64,000 bases of DNA from Liolophura sinensis (lineage: Eukaryota > Mollusca > Polyplacophora > Chitonida > Chitonidae). The notes beneath the pieces are model-generated. The model was given only the letters and a program-made list of their open reading frames with translations, did no database searches and was not told where the DNA came from. Location: the NCBI RefSeq assembly GCF_032854445.1, contig NC_088300.1:33711608-33775607 (forward strand), read 5' to 3'. Each line of letters begins with the position of its first letter. Positions within the stretch are counted from its first letter, which is position 1. A program made the translations under genes and the position numbers. Shown here piece by piece: positions 11,915 through 24,600 of this stretch.

Positions 11915-13390
11915 TTGCGTTTTTGCCAGTTGAACTTGCTACATGTACTTGGTGAAATGTGGCTTATATGTTGACGGTAGTGAACAGTGTCCGTAAATAG
12001 TGCCCGCTCTCGTTAACCTCCCGTGCTCCATCCAAATTAGCTAACCCACGATTATCAACGATCGACAGCGGACAGCTAACAAGGATTTTTGTATGTTTAG
12101 ATTAGTGCATTATTTCGGCGCCGGTTTCCACTCCCTGTGTTAATTTAGAATTCTCACAAGATTTAATCTCTGCACTTGGCTACAAACAGACTAGATTTTT
12201 GGGGCCACACAGTGGTATTTTTTCTCATCCCATTCCTACTTATTTTATCCACGTTTCCTGTGGGAAACACTTGCCAAGCTTGCGTTTTGCATTTTTATGC
12301 TCCTGAATATGTAGTTTCAATATACATATGTTAAAATATATGGTTCCGTTGCAAGTGTGTAAATGACAATTGGGCAAACAGCTTGTTGGCTATTGTTACT
12401 TATAACTAACTGACAAGTCAAAATAAACATAGATTGAATCCATAGCATTAACAATAACACAAGGTTGCTCTGTTGACAAGCACCCAAACAATATTTTCTG
12501 AGAATCAAAAATATGTAAAACATAACAGGAATCGGAAAACAGCAGGATTCAGAAAACTGTAGAGTTGTGGTAATTCACATCACAGACAGAACATTTTAAT
12601 AGTAAAGCAGTGGTCCGGTAAAACCCCAAAGTAATCTGAAATACCTCGTGTGCTGATGTCAATCGTGGTGTGACAGATCCCGATTTCCTTACTTGTGTAT
12701 TTACGGTCAATCCTGTGAGTAACACAACTGTTAAACAAGATAGCTGATGGCGTCATTCAAAGCTCAGAGATCAGATAACATTAGTGTCTTCGGGAATAAG
12801 TTGACATATTACTAAAAAATTGTTTCTTTTGGCCCAAACAGGCAAAGAATTAGACAAAAATCAAATAAGTAAAGACACTTTAGTGACACAGTTTCCAGCA
12901 TAGGCTGTCATGGATCATTTAGCTGTCTCCCCACTCAACACTACAAAGGCTTTGTGAAGCCGGTGACTTTCCCTTTAAACATGTAGGAATGCAGACTGCT
13001 TCTTTGTAAACCAATTTTCTGCAGATAACCTCTTTACATTGTAAGGCTTCCTGAAAAATAGATTTTAAGACCTTGTTTTCCAGAAACAAGAGAATAACAG
13101 CCACAACTTGCCAGTAGATGTCATGACGTAGATTGTTTTCCTTATACATTTTGCACACGGGTCATTGTCAAAAAAAGGTTAAGGGCAAAGTTTCTGAGAT
13201 GAAACTGGAAGTTTTTAAAGTATATACATAATGTTCATTCTGTTAATTTTTCATTTATTTGTATGCATGTTTGCAGTTTGTAGCTTTTGTTTGCCAGACA
13301 TATACCGCACAAACCTTGACAGTATACATAATTTGCTTAAAGCTTCATGGCTTATTCCCCTTGAATTTGTGAACGTCATGGCGTCATAAT
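11915..13390. other. Unassigned intergenic DNA
   Basis: No supported gene. Around 12030-12100 a short match to 2500-2560 is visible. Open frames such as minus-strand 12919-13158 lack recognisable motifs. Confidence 0.4.
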
Positions 13391-13393
13391 GGT

Positions 13394-13571
13394 CCTGGAC
13401 CCTAATTCATCAAGCATCTTAAGACTAAATTCATAGAGTGCTAGTTCTTAGAACAGAAAAGAACTGAAACTGAGGTTAGTACATTATTCAACAGCAAAGC
13501 ATTTCATTTGCAGTTTTGTTTGAATTTGTTAGACGTAATGTCTTAAGACATTTGATAAATACTGGCCCAGG
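13394..13571. mobile_element. MITE-like element with 32-bp imperfect terminal inverted repeats
   Basis: The left end (CCTGGACCCTAATTCATCAA at 13394, continuing to TCTTAAGAC) and the reverse complement of the right end (CCTGGGCCAGTATTTATCAA, continuing to TCTTAAGAC) match over about 32 bp with several mismatches. The 178-bp length and lack of an open frame fit a non-autonomous DNA transposon. I could not define a convincing target duplication. Confidence 0.5.
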
Positions 13572-15239
13572 CTCACCCATCTGTTACATTTTTGTAAATA
13601 TGAACGACTTCAACCACCTATGATGTCCCTATGCCTCAAAAATAATCGAGAGATAAGCAATGGACAGTTTTCACATAACGTTGCATTCGACAAATTTTCA
13701 CATTTACATTAAAAATATTTTTCTCTGGCGTAATAACAGGGGAACCCGGATGATAACAATTTTTACTGAAGTTGAAAACATAACAGTACACCTAAATAGC
13801 TATTATTTTCATGATTTTTTTCAGCATACACTTGTAATCTTAGGGTCTGAACATTTCATTTTAGGACACCTGTCAATAGAGAAGCATAATACTGAAGGGG
13901 CACAAGGGTCTTACATTCCAAAAAGGGACTTTTTCACTATAATGCCTTACTGTTTGAGTTCCTTTTGCTAAAGTGAAACGACCAGATGTTGGTAAAAGCT
14001 ACAGGCACAATAAAACCAGCAACATCAGACAATCTCACCGTATTTAGATTCAGTAGCAGACTTTTGTTTCGGCTTCTCTCTTACTTGGAGACAACAAAAG
14101 AGACTTTCAGCTAGATGGTACAAGTTCAGCTTGTAACTTATAACTTCAAAATAGAATAGGTAAACTGAATCTGGTTTGTGCTGAATTTTGGTGTCTCTAT
14201 AGCCTCTGGCTTTGTTATATCCTATCTCCACCGAGCACTTGTTCAGTCTGAACTTGTATGTGTAATTTGTGCTCTTGTATACATAGTGCTTGTTAGTACA
14301 CGGACCCTGTCTGTGGAATTTTGTGTATATTTCGTCATACACTCAGTTATACTGTGGATTTTCCATCTTGTGAATTTGCCTCTGAGCATTTATGCCTGTG
14401 TGGTATATATATATTATAGAATATATGCGTCCGTTTGGACTTGACACCGTAAGTACCTTAGTATTTGTATAGATACTGCTATCCTTTCTTGTTAAACTTA
14501 AGTACCTTAATATTTGTATAAGTCTTATTATCTGTTCTTATTAAGCTAATAAATTGTTGTAAAATAAAATCTGCTGGTTTTGGTTACTTTTTTGTGCGGC
14601 TAAACTGTCGTGTATTTCGAACAAGCCATCTCTTTATAATACAGGCAGTTTGGGTCGTAACAGCATCTTTAAGACAAATTCTCGTAATACATATATGCAT
14701 ATGTGTGTCATGTGAGAATGTTTCTGAGCAACATGCCAAAGTCGCTGGTTTTCCTTGGTACTCCGGTTTCCTCTAAGCAAAATACTGACAGCCTGAGCAT
14801 GTCGCTAAAGAATGAAATAAATGGATCAAACGATATAACAATAGATTCAGTATTTGTGAGTGCTTAGATATATTTTACAGCAATTCCCTAGAGTGTCAGC
14901 CCAACACGGAATAGGATCAAGGTAGAGTCAGAAGACTTGCAGTCTATTTAAATGTTTTACATTTAAGAAATGACCTTCGAGCAGAATTTTAAGACCCTTT
15001 GAAGTAGTCAGAATTATATAAATGCAGGAACCGGAGTAACGGCGTATCACTCAATCTTCTTCAGATGTCTACTAAGAAGCATGAATTAAAGCGGCAGGTA
15101 ATCAGCATGACCCAGATTCAGCGACGGCAATGGTATTGGGTAATTTGGATATATGTAATATAACTAACAATGTCAAATTTTATCAAAAATATTTAAAATA
15201 CATTTTAACACGCGTCATAGTTTCGATGCCTTTCACAAC
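13572..15239. other. Unassigned spacer before the direct array
   Basis: It contains a plus-strand open frame at 13660-13971 and overlapping frames on both strands at 14025-14444, none with recognisable motifs. Around 14430-14570 two imperfect repeats (GTAAGTACCTTAGTATTTGTAT and CTTAAGTACCTTAATATTTG) precede AATAAA and AATAAAAT-type signals, so a decayed retroelement end is possible but unproven. Confidence 0.35.
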
Positions 15240-16616
15240 ATTTATTCCAAAATAAATCAGGATGTAGACCCTATACCTCCAAAGATCCTGGTGTAACCGA
15301 AAGATTAGTTTAGCATGCGTGTTTATATATCTTCATTTTCGGCAACTGACATCAATCTAGCCGGAATTTCCTTCTTTTGGCATGCATAACCTGAAGGGGG
15401 AGTAACGGTTCTTTCATAAAATAGCATTACATTGCTGACTAGTCCAAAGTGATGGTAATATCCTGCTCATCCTTCACTTGTATATGAAAGGTATGCCTGG
15501 TGTGATCAATAAAGACATATATATTACAATGTAAATCTCACATGACTTTATTCTTAAAGCAGTTATCTGATATTCATGGATTCAACCGGGAGTTTTTCTT
15601 TATGCGCAGAAATTGCGGGGAATTGATATCACGTCATCAATCATCGATGAAATCGAGAAAAGCGATGGCGCACAACAGCATAGCTTTTAAAGTGAAAACC
15701 TACCACACGGATTCCACAAATAAAAGTTGCTTTATTGACAGAAATGCAACAAAACGAGGCTTGGTAATGATGATCTCCCATGGATGAAGCAATGGATCCA
15801 TTCTTGCACTAATTACTTGACAGACAAAAGTGATAAGTGGACAATCGCTTGAATGCAGTGTCAGTGGATTAGGTAGAGGGAATGATAGATTAAATGAGTG
15901 ACTAATTGTAGAATTTATGTTTTTTTCATACAAAAGGAGCAATTCATTGTAAAAAGAAATAGTAGGCAATGTTAGCCAGAGGGAAAGCTCCTTCTTATAC
16001 AAATGCATCTCTAATCAAATAATCCTCATTTTATTTCTAACACTGTACATACAAACATATGCTGACAACAATGGATGCGTGAGTTTAATTATTCATCTGA
16101 TATTTTCTTCCAAAAGATTTACTCAGCAAAAACTCTTCGTTTTTCACTTTGCCATGACAGATTAGCTTGATACAGACGCTTCCAGACAAAATATATCAAG
16201 GCATAGAATTGCGTGCATAATTTATTACATGCTGCAGCAAAACAGCCTAAGCTGCTGTATGATCTCTTTGGATGCAAACTGTAATAAACAGCTCTGGGAA
16301 TAAGGTGCTGAGATTTTGTTTCTTCTTACAAAACAGACGATATTGTACGGAAATTTTATCCGACAATTACGCATAATGCATAAAATTCCAATATAAGTGT
16401 TTTTCCTTTATTTATTTGCAAACATTTGCATACCATAAACAAATCAGACATGAATTCGTTTGGAAAGGGAGTAGTTTAAAAAATCTTCACCTCCCCACCT
16501 TCACAGAGGCAGTAGAAACAAAAAAGAGCCGACAGGCTTCATAATTTAGAACAGACGTTTAATCTTCAAAGTATCTCCAAAGTAATTTATTTTACAATGT
16601 CACTATATAAACGCCC

Positions 16617-16874
16617 AGGGGCGTCCGTGGCTCAGTTGGTTAGCGCGCTAACGCAGCGTAATGACCCAGGAGTCTCGCCAATGCGGTCGCCGTGAGTTCA
16701 AGTCCAGGTCATGCTGGCCTCCTTTCCGGCCGTATGTGGGAAGGTCTGCAGCAGCCTGCGGATGGGCGTGGGTTTCCCCCGGTCTGTGCACAGTTTCCTC
16801 CCACCATAATTCTGGCCGCAGTCGTGTAAGTGAAATATTCGGCGTAAAACACCAATCAAATAAACAAATAAACA
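16617..16874 (+). mobile_element. SINE family 1, full length with Pol III A and B boxes
   Basis: Plus-orientation copy starting GGGGCGTCCGTGGCTCAG. TGGCTCAGTTGG is an A-box-like motif and GAGTTCAAGTCC a B-box-like motif about 60 bp downstream, so the head is tRNA-derived. The body follows (GGATGGGCGTGGGTTTCC, TAAGTGAAATATTC, GGCGTAAAACACCAATC), then an (AAATAAAC) tail. TATAAACGCC before and TATAAACCCC after look like an imperfect 10-bp target duplication in array unit 1. It probably represents the family's full-length form in this window. Confidence 0.9.
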
Positions 16875-17990
16875 GTTATAAACCCCTATCAAGGACAGAA
16901 GGATGGGCTTGACTTTGTTATAAGAGAAGGATGAAGGTTTTAGCCGCTTTGCTCAGTCATAACATTTTTCTTACAAAAAGGTTCCAAATCACTGGTTTTA
17001 GGTGATCTAAAATCTTACCGGTTGGCAAGAAGTTCATAATGGGGGTTCGTTAGCGTAAATGGTACCTAATTGCGCGACGATGGAGCCAAATCTGGAAAAT
17101 GACGGTGGGATCATTGAAGATTTCGTGACAAAGACCCCGGGAGGTACTCGTCCTTGCCAAGAAGGTAATTGTGGAGGCCTGACAACCCATAGCAGGGTGC
17201 TTTAATCCAGAAAAAGGAGTCTCCATTCGGCTGCCAGGTATCGCCAGGGAAGTACCAAACAGTAGGCCTACGGGATACATTATGCATGTGATGTAACTAG
17301 CAATGTCTCTCAACCGCTATATCTTGGAATGCCAATCTCTGATGGTGGTGATAATCAATAACCTTTCGGCTGATACACTCTCAAGCATATCATCTTCGTG
17401 AAAATGTGTTCACACGATATAGCTGCATTCGTCATGACCTGATGTGGTGGTGGGCATAACATTCCCGCGGTGAAAGTAAGTGATACCGGGCAATAATATT
17501 TTGGAATATTTTAGTATGTGACTATTGAACTAAACCAGCCTTTCATTACTTGCGCTAATTTTTGTGAATCTCTTGTGGTTGTAACTGTGGACATTCCTGA
17601 ATATATAAGTCGGTATACTGGCTCACTGATAACTGAGTCTTGACTTTTGACTTGTGTTTGAAACCGTCAAATAGCATTTTCTTATTATATGGCAGCATGT
17701 AGAAGTTAACATAATGAAACATATGCCTATTGACACAATTGTACCTTACATGACCATTCGTTCTTCTATATTGTATTCCATATTTTGCAAAGTATCCTTA
17801 ATGTAAATAAATCACCATGTCTCTATGTTAATATGTAAATGCTCAGTTATTTTTTTTTCACATTTTGCCGTCGAGGCAGAAAGTCACCAGTGGCATTTTT
17901 GCTTCTGTAGAAAAAACTGCCAGGCTGACTGGGCAAGACCAGTTCCAGACATTCCAGATATTAATGTTGTTCAATACTTAATGCTAGAAT

Positions 17991-18144
17991 ATGGTCATTT
18001 ACAACATCGTAGACTACACCATTGGGAGTAAGACCAGAGACATTGCAACAGTGTGATAGTTGAATATATGGTCATTTACAACATCGTAGACTACACCATT
18101 GGGAGTAAGACCAGAGACGTTGCAACAGTGTGATAGTTGACAAT
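17991..18144 (+). repeat. 77-bp tandem duplication
   Basis: Two adjacent 77-bp copies, starting at 17991 and 18068 with ATGGTCATTTACAACATCGT, differ at one interior base (GACATTGC against GACGTTGC) and near the junction. No other array unit has this doubling at the corresponding site, so it is a recent local event. Confidence 0.9.
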
Positions 18145-18686
18145 AGTCGCATTTGTCCAGTAAAGTTCTCCTTTTAGACCTATATGTTCGATGCATATTT
18201 AAAAACAAATTTAACTGGCTCAGATAAGCAGCCAGGAAAGCTCTGCAACTGCAACGCACCATCAATTTGCCAGGAGAAAAGGCAGTGATATCAAACATTA
18301 ATGAATAAACAGACTGCTGTGTTCAGGTTGCTATAAACGAAATACAGTCACATTTGAAAATGCTTAACCCACTATATTGCTGTAGTGCTTGTTATTATTC
18401 CTTCGCCATACAAATGTCGGTGGATATAGATCCTTTATCTCCAAGAGTCGGTGGTAACTGGAAGATTAGAGCAGCATGCGTGTGCATTTATCTTCACTTT
18501 TCGCAAATGATATCAGTCTTTTTTCGCATACATATACGTAATGGGGAAATATATTGTTTCTTTCGGTTCACAGAATAGCATAATGTTGCTGCCTAGTCCA
18601 AATTAGTCCAGGATTCATATGCTTGGCGTTTTTAGCAAAGGGTAGACACATCAGAGTGTAAATCTCACCTGACTTTATTCTTAAAG

Positions 18687-21603
18687 CAGTTATCTGATAT
18701 GCATGAATTCAATTGGATTTTTTTCTGTCATGGGCAAAAGTTGCAGGGGATGGATAGCACATCATTAATCATCGATGGAAATCTATCCTGCGCATGAGTA
18801 TAGTTTTTCAAGGTCAAAAACTGCCACACGAATTTTGCAATTGAAAGTTTGCTTTATTGACAGACATGCAGCAAAAGGAGAGATAGACTAGGTTGTAATG
18901 ATATCACTTGGATGAACGGATGGATGAAATGATGCAAGGATTACTTGAGGGATGAACTGATTAATGGATAAACTATTTAAATGCATTTAAATAGGGTTAG
19001 ATTAATCAATAGATTAAATAGCTGATTATACGTAGAATGTGCATTTACAAATACAAAATGATATATTAATTCTAAAAAGAAAAATTATATAATATTAGCA
19101 ACAGGGAAGGTTAAATTCCAGTGCACATGCACCTCTAATCCATAATCCTCATTTTATTGCTAACACTGCACATACAAACATATGCTGACAACAAATAATG
19201 CGTTAGTTTAATTATTCATCTGATATTTTCTTCTTAAAAGATTTACTCAGCAAAACTCTGTTTTTCACTTTTTAATGATAACTTCGTGTATAAGAAATTC
19301 CCATTCTGATAGACGCATCAAAACAAAATATATCAACCTAAAGAAATGTATACATCCTTTATTACAAAACTGAAAAAAAACTATGGAGTTTTTCAGCAAT
19401 AAACAAGTCGAATGCACTTCGACATCAACTATTTGGAAGACGACTACAAAAATGAGTTTGGGGATTTAGGTGCTGAAATTGTCTTTCATCTAACATAAGA
19501 AAAGACATTGTGCGGAAAATTTCAAACAACAACTAATACATAAAAACCCATTTGAAGTGTTTTTCTTGATTTTCTTCGCAAACATTTGCAGACAATGAAA
19601 AAAAACCACTTGGAAGAGGAGAAGCCAAAAAAAAACTCTCTCCCTCCCCCCTCACCCCAACCAACACCCCCCATTCACAGAGTCACACTGTAGAAATAAA
19701 ACAAGAGCTCACAGACTTAACAATTTGGATCAGGCGTTTAATCTTAATCTACAAAGTATTGTCGGGTAATATATCTGACATTGCCACCAATTGAACGCCT
19801 AGCACAGATATAACGGCTTTTCTTTGTTGTAAGATGAGAATGAAGTTTTTAGCCTTTCTGCTCAGTGGGACTTTTTCCCTTCCCACACTCCAAATGACCA
19901 TTTTTCGAGCCCATATAGAGTGTTAAGGTGCAAAAATTGCACAATGGTGGTTCGTTAGTGTAAATGATGCCTAATAGCGAGAAGCGGGACCAAAATCTGG
20001 AAGCTGACAGTGGGATCATGGAAGATAACGTGACACGGACCACTGGAGAGATCAGACTGAGGCAAATGGGAAGCTCTGACAACCCACAGAAAAACGCGGA
20101 AAAGGGCTTTCCAATCGCCTGTCAGGTATCCGCAGGAAAGTAGCCAGCAATACTTCTTCTCTGGCGAGATATAGTACATAGTGATCTAACTTCCAATGTC
20201 TCCCAACTGTTACATGGTGTGATGCTGATCTATGAACTACCGGATAACAAATGACTTATTAACCTATTGGCTGGAGCACTCTCAAGATGTTATCTTTGTT
20301 AAACTGAGTATACACGACATAACCCCATCCGTCACCGATATGACCAGACATTGTGATGGGTATAAATTTGCGCGGTGGGAATAAGTGATACCGGACAATG
20401 CAATTCTACAGCGTGTTTGGGCAGTGGGATTAACCAGTGCTCCATTATTTGCGCTAGTTTCTGTGAAACTGCTACTGTTGTGACTGTCCACAGTACTGAG
20501 TGTAACAGTCAGTACAATGACTCACTAATAATTGAGTAATTTGTTTTGATTGGTGTTTAAAACCTTAAAAACTCTTTTGGTTACTAAAAAGCCTTACAAA
20601 GACGTCAACAGGGGCTCTAAGGTAATGAAAACATAATGTCCCTGCACGTGCTAACAGTCGTGTATTCGAGTCGCTACAAACCGGGCACACTTTTATCATT
20701 CGTCAACTGGGATGTTTCTTCTTCACATTTTTACAGCTTAGACGAACAGTCACCAATGGCATTATTGCTACTGTAGAGACAACTGCCTGGCTGACCGGGT
20801 CAGACAAAGCTTCAATAATGTTGTATTGATCCGAAAAACTTTCAAAAAATTAAATTGTGCCAGATGATATTTGTTTAGATTATATAATCGAATCCCACAA
20901 ACTTTGGTTCAGGCCGTTACTATTTTTTCATCATTTAGTCTACGGCAAAATGTTTCTCACAGGTGGCATAGAGAGAAAGAAAATATCATTTCGAATCTCA
21001 GGTTCTTACTACATCTATTTGCATAAACACGTGGAGATTTTAATGTTGTTGAATATTTATTACTTGTGTATTGTCATTTACAATATTGTAGACTACACTT
21101 GGGCCCTTCCCAGTTTGCCCTTTAAGGTCTATCTGTTAGATGCTTATTAGACATAAATTTAATTGCCTCAGATAAGCTATGGAAGTCACTGACATCCAAA
21201 ATTATTAAATAAACAGACTGGGAGTGTTCAGGTTGTTTAAAACGACATACACCCAAATTCCATGTTTAACACAATATGGTGTTGCAGTGCTTGCATTAAT
21301 TTCATCGCAGAAAATATCAGTGCATGTAAACCATATATCTCCAAAGAGTCTTTTGTGACCGGAAGATTATTTTAGCCCAAAACTGCATGTGTCTTCATCT
21401 TCGGCAAATGACATCAATCTTGCCTTTTTTTTCACATACCTATAGGTGATGGGGAAATATCGGTTCTTTCACGGAATAACATAATAATTCTGGCCAGCCT
21501 AAATTGGTAGTAACGCTTTATTTGGGTATAATCCATGTGCATGGCGTGATCAATGAGGGCAGATATGTTACAGTTCAAATCTGACGTGACTTTATTCGCA
21601 AAG
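18687..21603 (+). repeat. Complex repeat unit 2 (P-Q-R)
   Basis: P lies at 18687 (with GCATGAATTC instead of TCATGGATTC), Q at about 19920-20060 (AAGCTGACAGTGGGATCATG) and R at about 20740. The unit is 2917 bp long and carries no large insertion, so it is the best view of the simple one-Q, one-R unit. A C/T-rich tract at 19640-19675 is private to it. Minus-strand frames that are long in units A, B, A' and B' are split here (19849-20082 and 19955-20179), which argues against coding function. Confidence 0.85.
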
Positions 21604-24600
21604 CAGTTATCTGATATTCATGGATTCAATAGGATTGTTTTCTTCCATGGGCTAAAGTTGCAATAGATGGATATCACACCATTTATCATCGACAGGATCG
21701 AGGAAAGCCATGTATGTGTAAAAAACTGCCACATAGATTCTGCAAATGAAGGTTTGTGTTATTGACAAAATGCGAGAAAATTAGAGGGAGATGTGGTAGA
21801 GATGATCTCCCATTGGATGACAGATGTAGTGACAAATGTACATTCTGTTGATTGCAGTGATAGACGGTTGGATGGAAGAAGTGATAGATTGAATGACTGA
21901 TTGGATGTGGAATATATAGAGGATCTTCAACTAGTGGCCATGTATCATTAGGTTTTTTTGAACTTGGAGATCCTGTTTGTCCTGTTTGCGGAAGCGCTTG
22001 CAAAACCACGAAGTAATTTAGGAATATATGTATATTCATTCTAATAGGAGAAAGAAACGTTATGGAATGTTAACCACGTGACGAGTTACTTTTAATACAC
22101 ATGCACCTCTAATCCATAATTCATACTGTATTACTAACAGTGCACATACAAGCCATAGCTGATAGCAGTGAACTTCCAGGTTCAATTTTTCATCTGATAT
22201 TTTCTTCACAAAAGATTTACTAAGCAAATCATTGTTTTGAACTTTGCAATGACAACTTAGCGTATATTAATACTGCTCTTGTGCCTTGGGATTCCAGACA
22301 AAATATATTAATGTATGAAATGTATGCATTATTTATTGATAAAACAGTGAAAGGTGTTGCTCTATTTTTCAGCACCATAAGAGTACAATGGACACAGACA
22401 TTAACTCCTTCAATGCAGACTGCAAAAAAGAGCTTGAGGATTAAGGTACTGACATTTTATTTATTTCTTCCCAAACATTTTCAGACAATAAACAAATGTT
22501 ACTAGAAATTGCATGGATTACGATTTGCTAAAAGCCCCATCTCCACCATACCCTCACAAAGTCGCGCAGTACAAACAAAATAGAGGGTGAAAGCAATAAT
22601 TTAGAACAGGCCTTTAGTTTGAATCTTCAAAGTATCGCCAGGTAATATTGCTTACATGGTTTCTCAGTGATAGGATACGGAGATATATTGTGTCAGCAAC
22701 AATCATCTTGTTCAAGCTCTCTGTACAAAATTTACTAGAGGTGGCAGTGATGTAAAGTGAAAGTCAGACAGCCACGCATGCGCTCTTGGAAGCTGCCAAT
22801 AGGATCACGGAAGATTTCGTGACACTGACTAAAAACCAGACTCGGGCAATGGAGAAGCCCTGACAGCTCACAGTGGGGTATCCTGACGCGGAGAAGGGGT
22901 TTCCATTCGGTTGTCAGGCATGGCCAGGGCAGGACCCAGCAGTGCTTGATTTCGGGAGGGAGAAATTATATATGTGATGTAACTACCAATGTTTCCAAGT
23001 GGTAGTGGTAATACATGACTTATTACCCTATAATTGGCTGGCGCACCCTCAGTCGTTGTACAATTATTAGTCGAGCACAGTGGTAGTAAGTGATACAAGG
23101 CTATGCTACTACATCGACAGTGTGAGCATTGGGATAAACCAGCTTTCTCTTATTTTCCGTACAGGTTGTGAATCTATTATTGTTTTGATTTGTAATTGAT
23201 GGAACGTAACACTAATTACATGATACTGATAATTTACTTATTTCTTCTGATTGGTGTTCACTGCTGTTAAGGGGCATTTTTATTACTAAATAACGACGTA
23301 AGTCAATATGACGTTGAAGGTAAATTGGTTTTCTGTGTTATATATTTTGTAATATGCCCAGAAAGTAACGAAAGCACCAGATCGCCATAGGCCTACTAAT
23401 ATGTAAATGGTTTTTGAAACCTTTAAGAATAACTTTCACCGTCTGGCTGCATGATATTTTGAAATGTCACACGTGCTACTTTACTTCCACTGACATCCCT
23501 ACATGCCAGACATACTTTTAGCATTTGCCACCTCGGTTCTTTTTTTTCACACGTTGCTGCCCAGACTGAGAACCACCAGTGGCATTATTGCTGCTGTAGA
23601 GATAGCTGCCAGGCCTATTGAATCACAACAGCTCCAGACTTTCCCAGAATAGCTTCATGAAAGTTGGATTGATCCGAACAAGTTTCCAAAGACTTATTTC
23701 TGACTGATAATATTTGCTCACGTAATATGATGAAATCTTACAAAGTAAAGCTTAGGCCATCCTTTTTTGTTATTATGTAATCTACTGCAGGACGTATCCC
23801 ACCGCTAGCGTCATGGGAACGAAAGTGTTATTCCGAATATCAGGGGTTTTTTATCGTTTGCTTGCAGAGTCTGGAGAAGATGCTAATTTTGTTAAGAGTG
23901 TATTGTCAGTATACGGTCATTTCTACCACCACAGACTAACAACAGTGTGGTAGTATATAAGTGGTCAGACGTGTCCAGGGAAATTCCTGGGAATTTTGAT
24001 ATTTTACCTCATTATCTGTCGGGTGCATATTAGAAATAAAATTAATTCATTCACATAAGTACCTGGGAAAGTTGAAAGTGTGTGTGACCAACAGAGCAAA
24101 TCGTTGGGAGGATGTGACGTATCTCTTTTAAGAAGTTTGTTAAAAAATTTACCCATATACGTTGCAAGTATTTAAATCGAATTATCGAAGCCCAGCTGAT
24201 GCCCATTCCTGAATGGTTTTCAGTTTTTGCTGAATTGTTTTATTCAGAGTCATAAAAACATATTGATTAAAAATACACCAAACTGGAATTACTTTTAACC
24301 TTTTGATTTTGAAGAAAGAGAAATTTGTATAATTTTATGCCTTACAATGTGACTTTAAAATTCGGCATTTCTCTCTGGCTAGCAAGGGTCAAACCTACTT
24401 TGCCAGCAGTGTTTTTACAACAACTTAATTGTCTCACAAGCCCTTTTTCTTGAATGCTTGATTCGTTTTCTTGTTTTTATGTTTTTCTTCGCAAACATTG
24501 CCAAACAAAGAAATCGCTTGGAAGAGGGGAAGCCAAAATAGTCTTTCTTTCCCACATTTACAGAGTCACGCTGTAGAAATAAAACAAGAGCCCACAGACA

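Larger units (their letters stand above)
15240..18686 (+). repeat. Complex repeat unit 1 (P-Q-R)
   Basis: First direct unit of the array. The lead-in at 15280-15440 (CGAAAGATTAGTTTAGCATG) matches the start of the last unit (48715). P lies at 15560, Q at 17040-17340 (AGCCAAATCTGGAAAATGAC, then GGATCATTGAAGATTTCGTG) and R at about 17880. P-to-next-P spacing is 3127 bp, partly because a SINE is inserted at 16617-16874. Unit 1 also carries a private 77-bp tandem duplication (17991-18144). Frames across it are interrupted and not shared with other units. Confidence 0.85.

Noticed and set aside
13660-13971. A 103-codon plus-strand frame as a gene
   Set aside because: It has an AT-driven composition (Ile, Phe, His, Tyr) with no splice sites, domain or repeat support.
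14140-14575. Possible second LTR or retroelement 3' end with AATAAA signals
   Set aside because: No matching terminal TG/CA pair or target duplication could be found, so it stays unassigned.
16617-16874. Possible tRNA gene
   Set aside because: A and B boxes are present, but the sequence continues as a dispersed SINE with a tail and target duplication, and no cloverleaf with an anticodon arm is evident.
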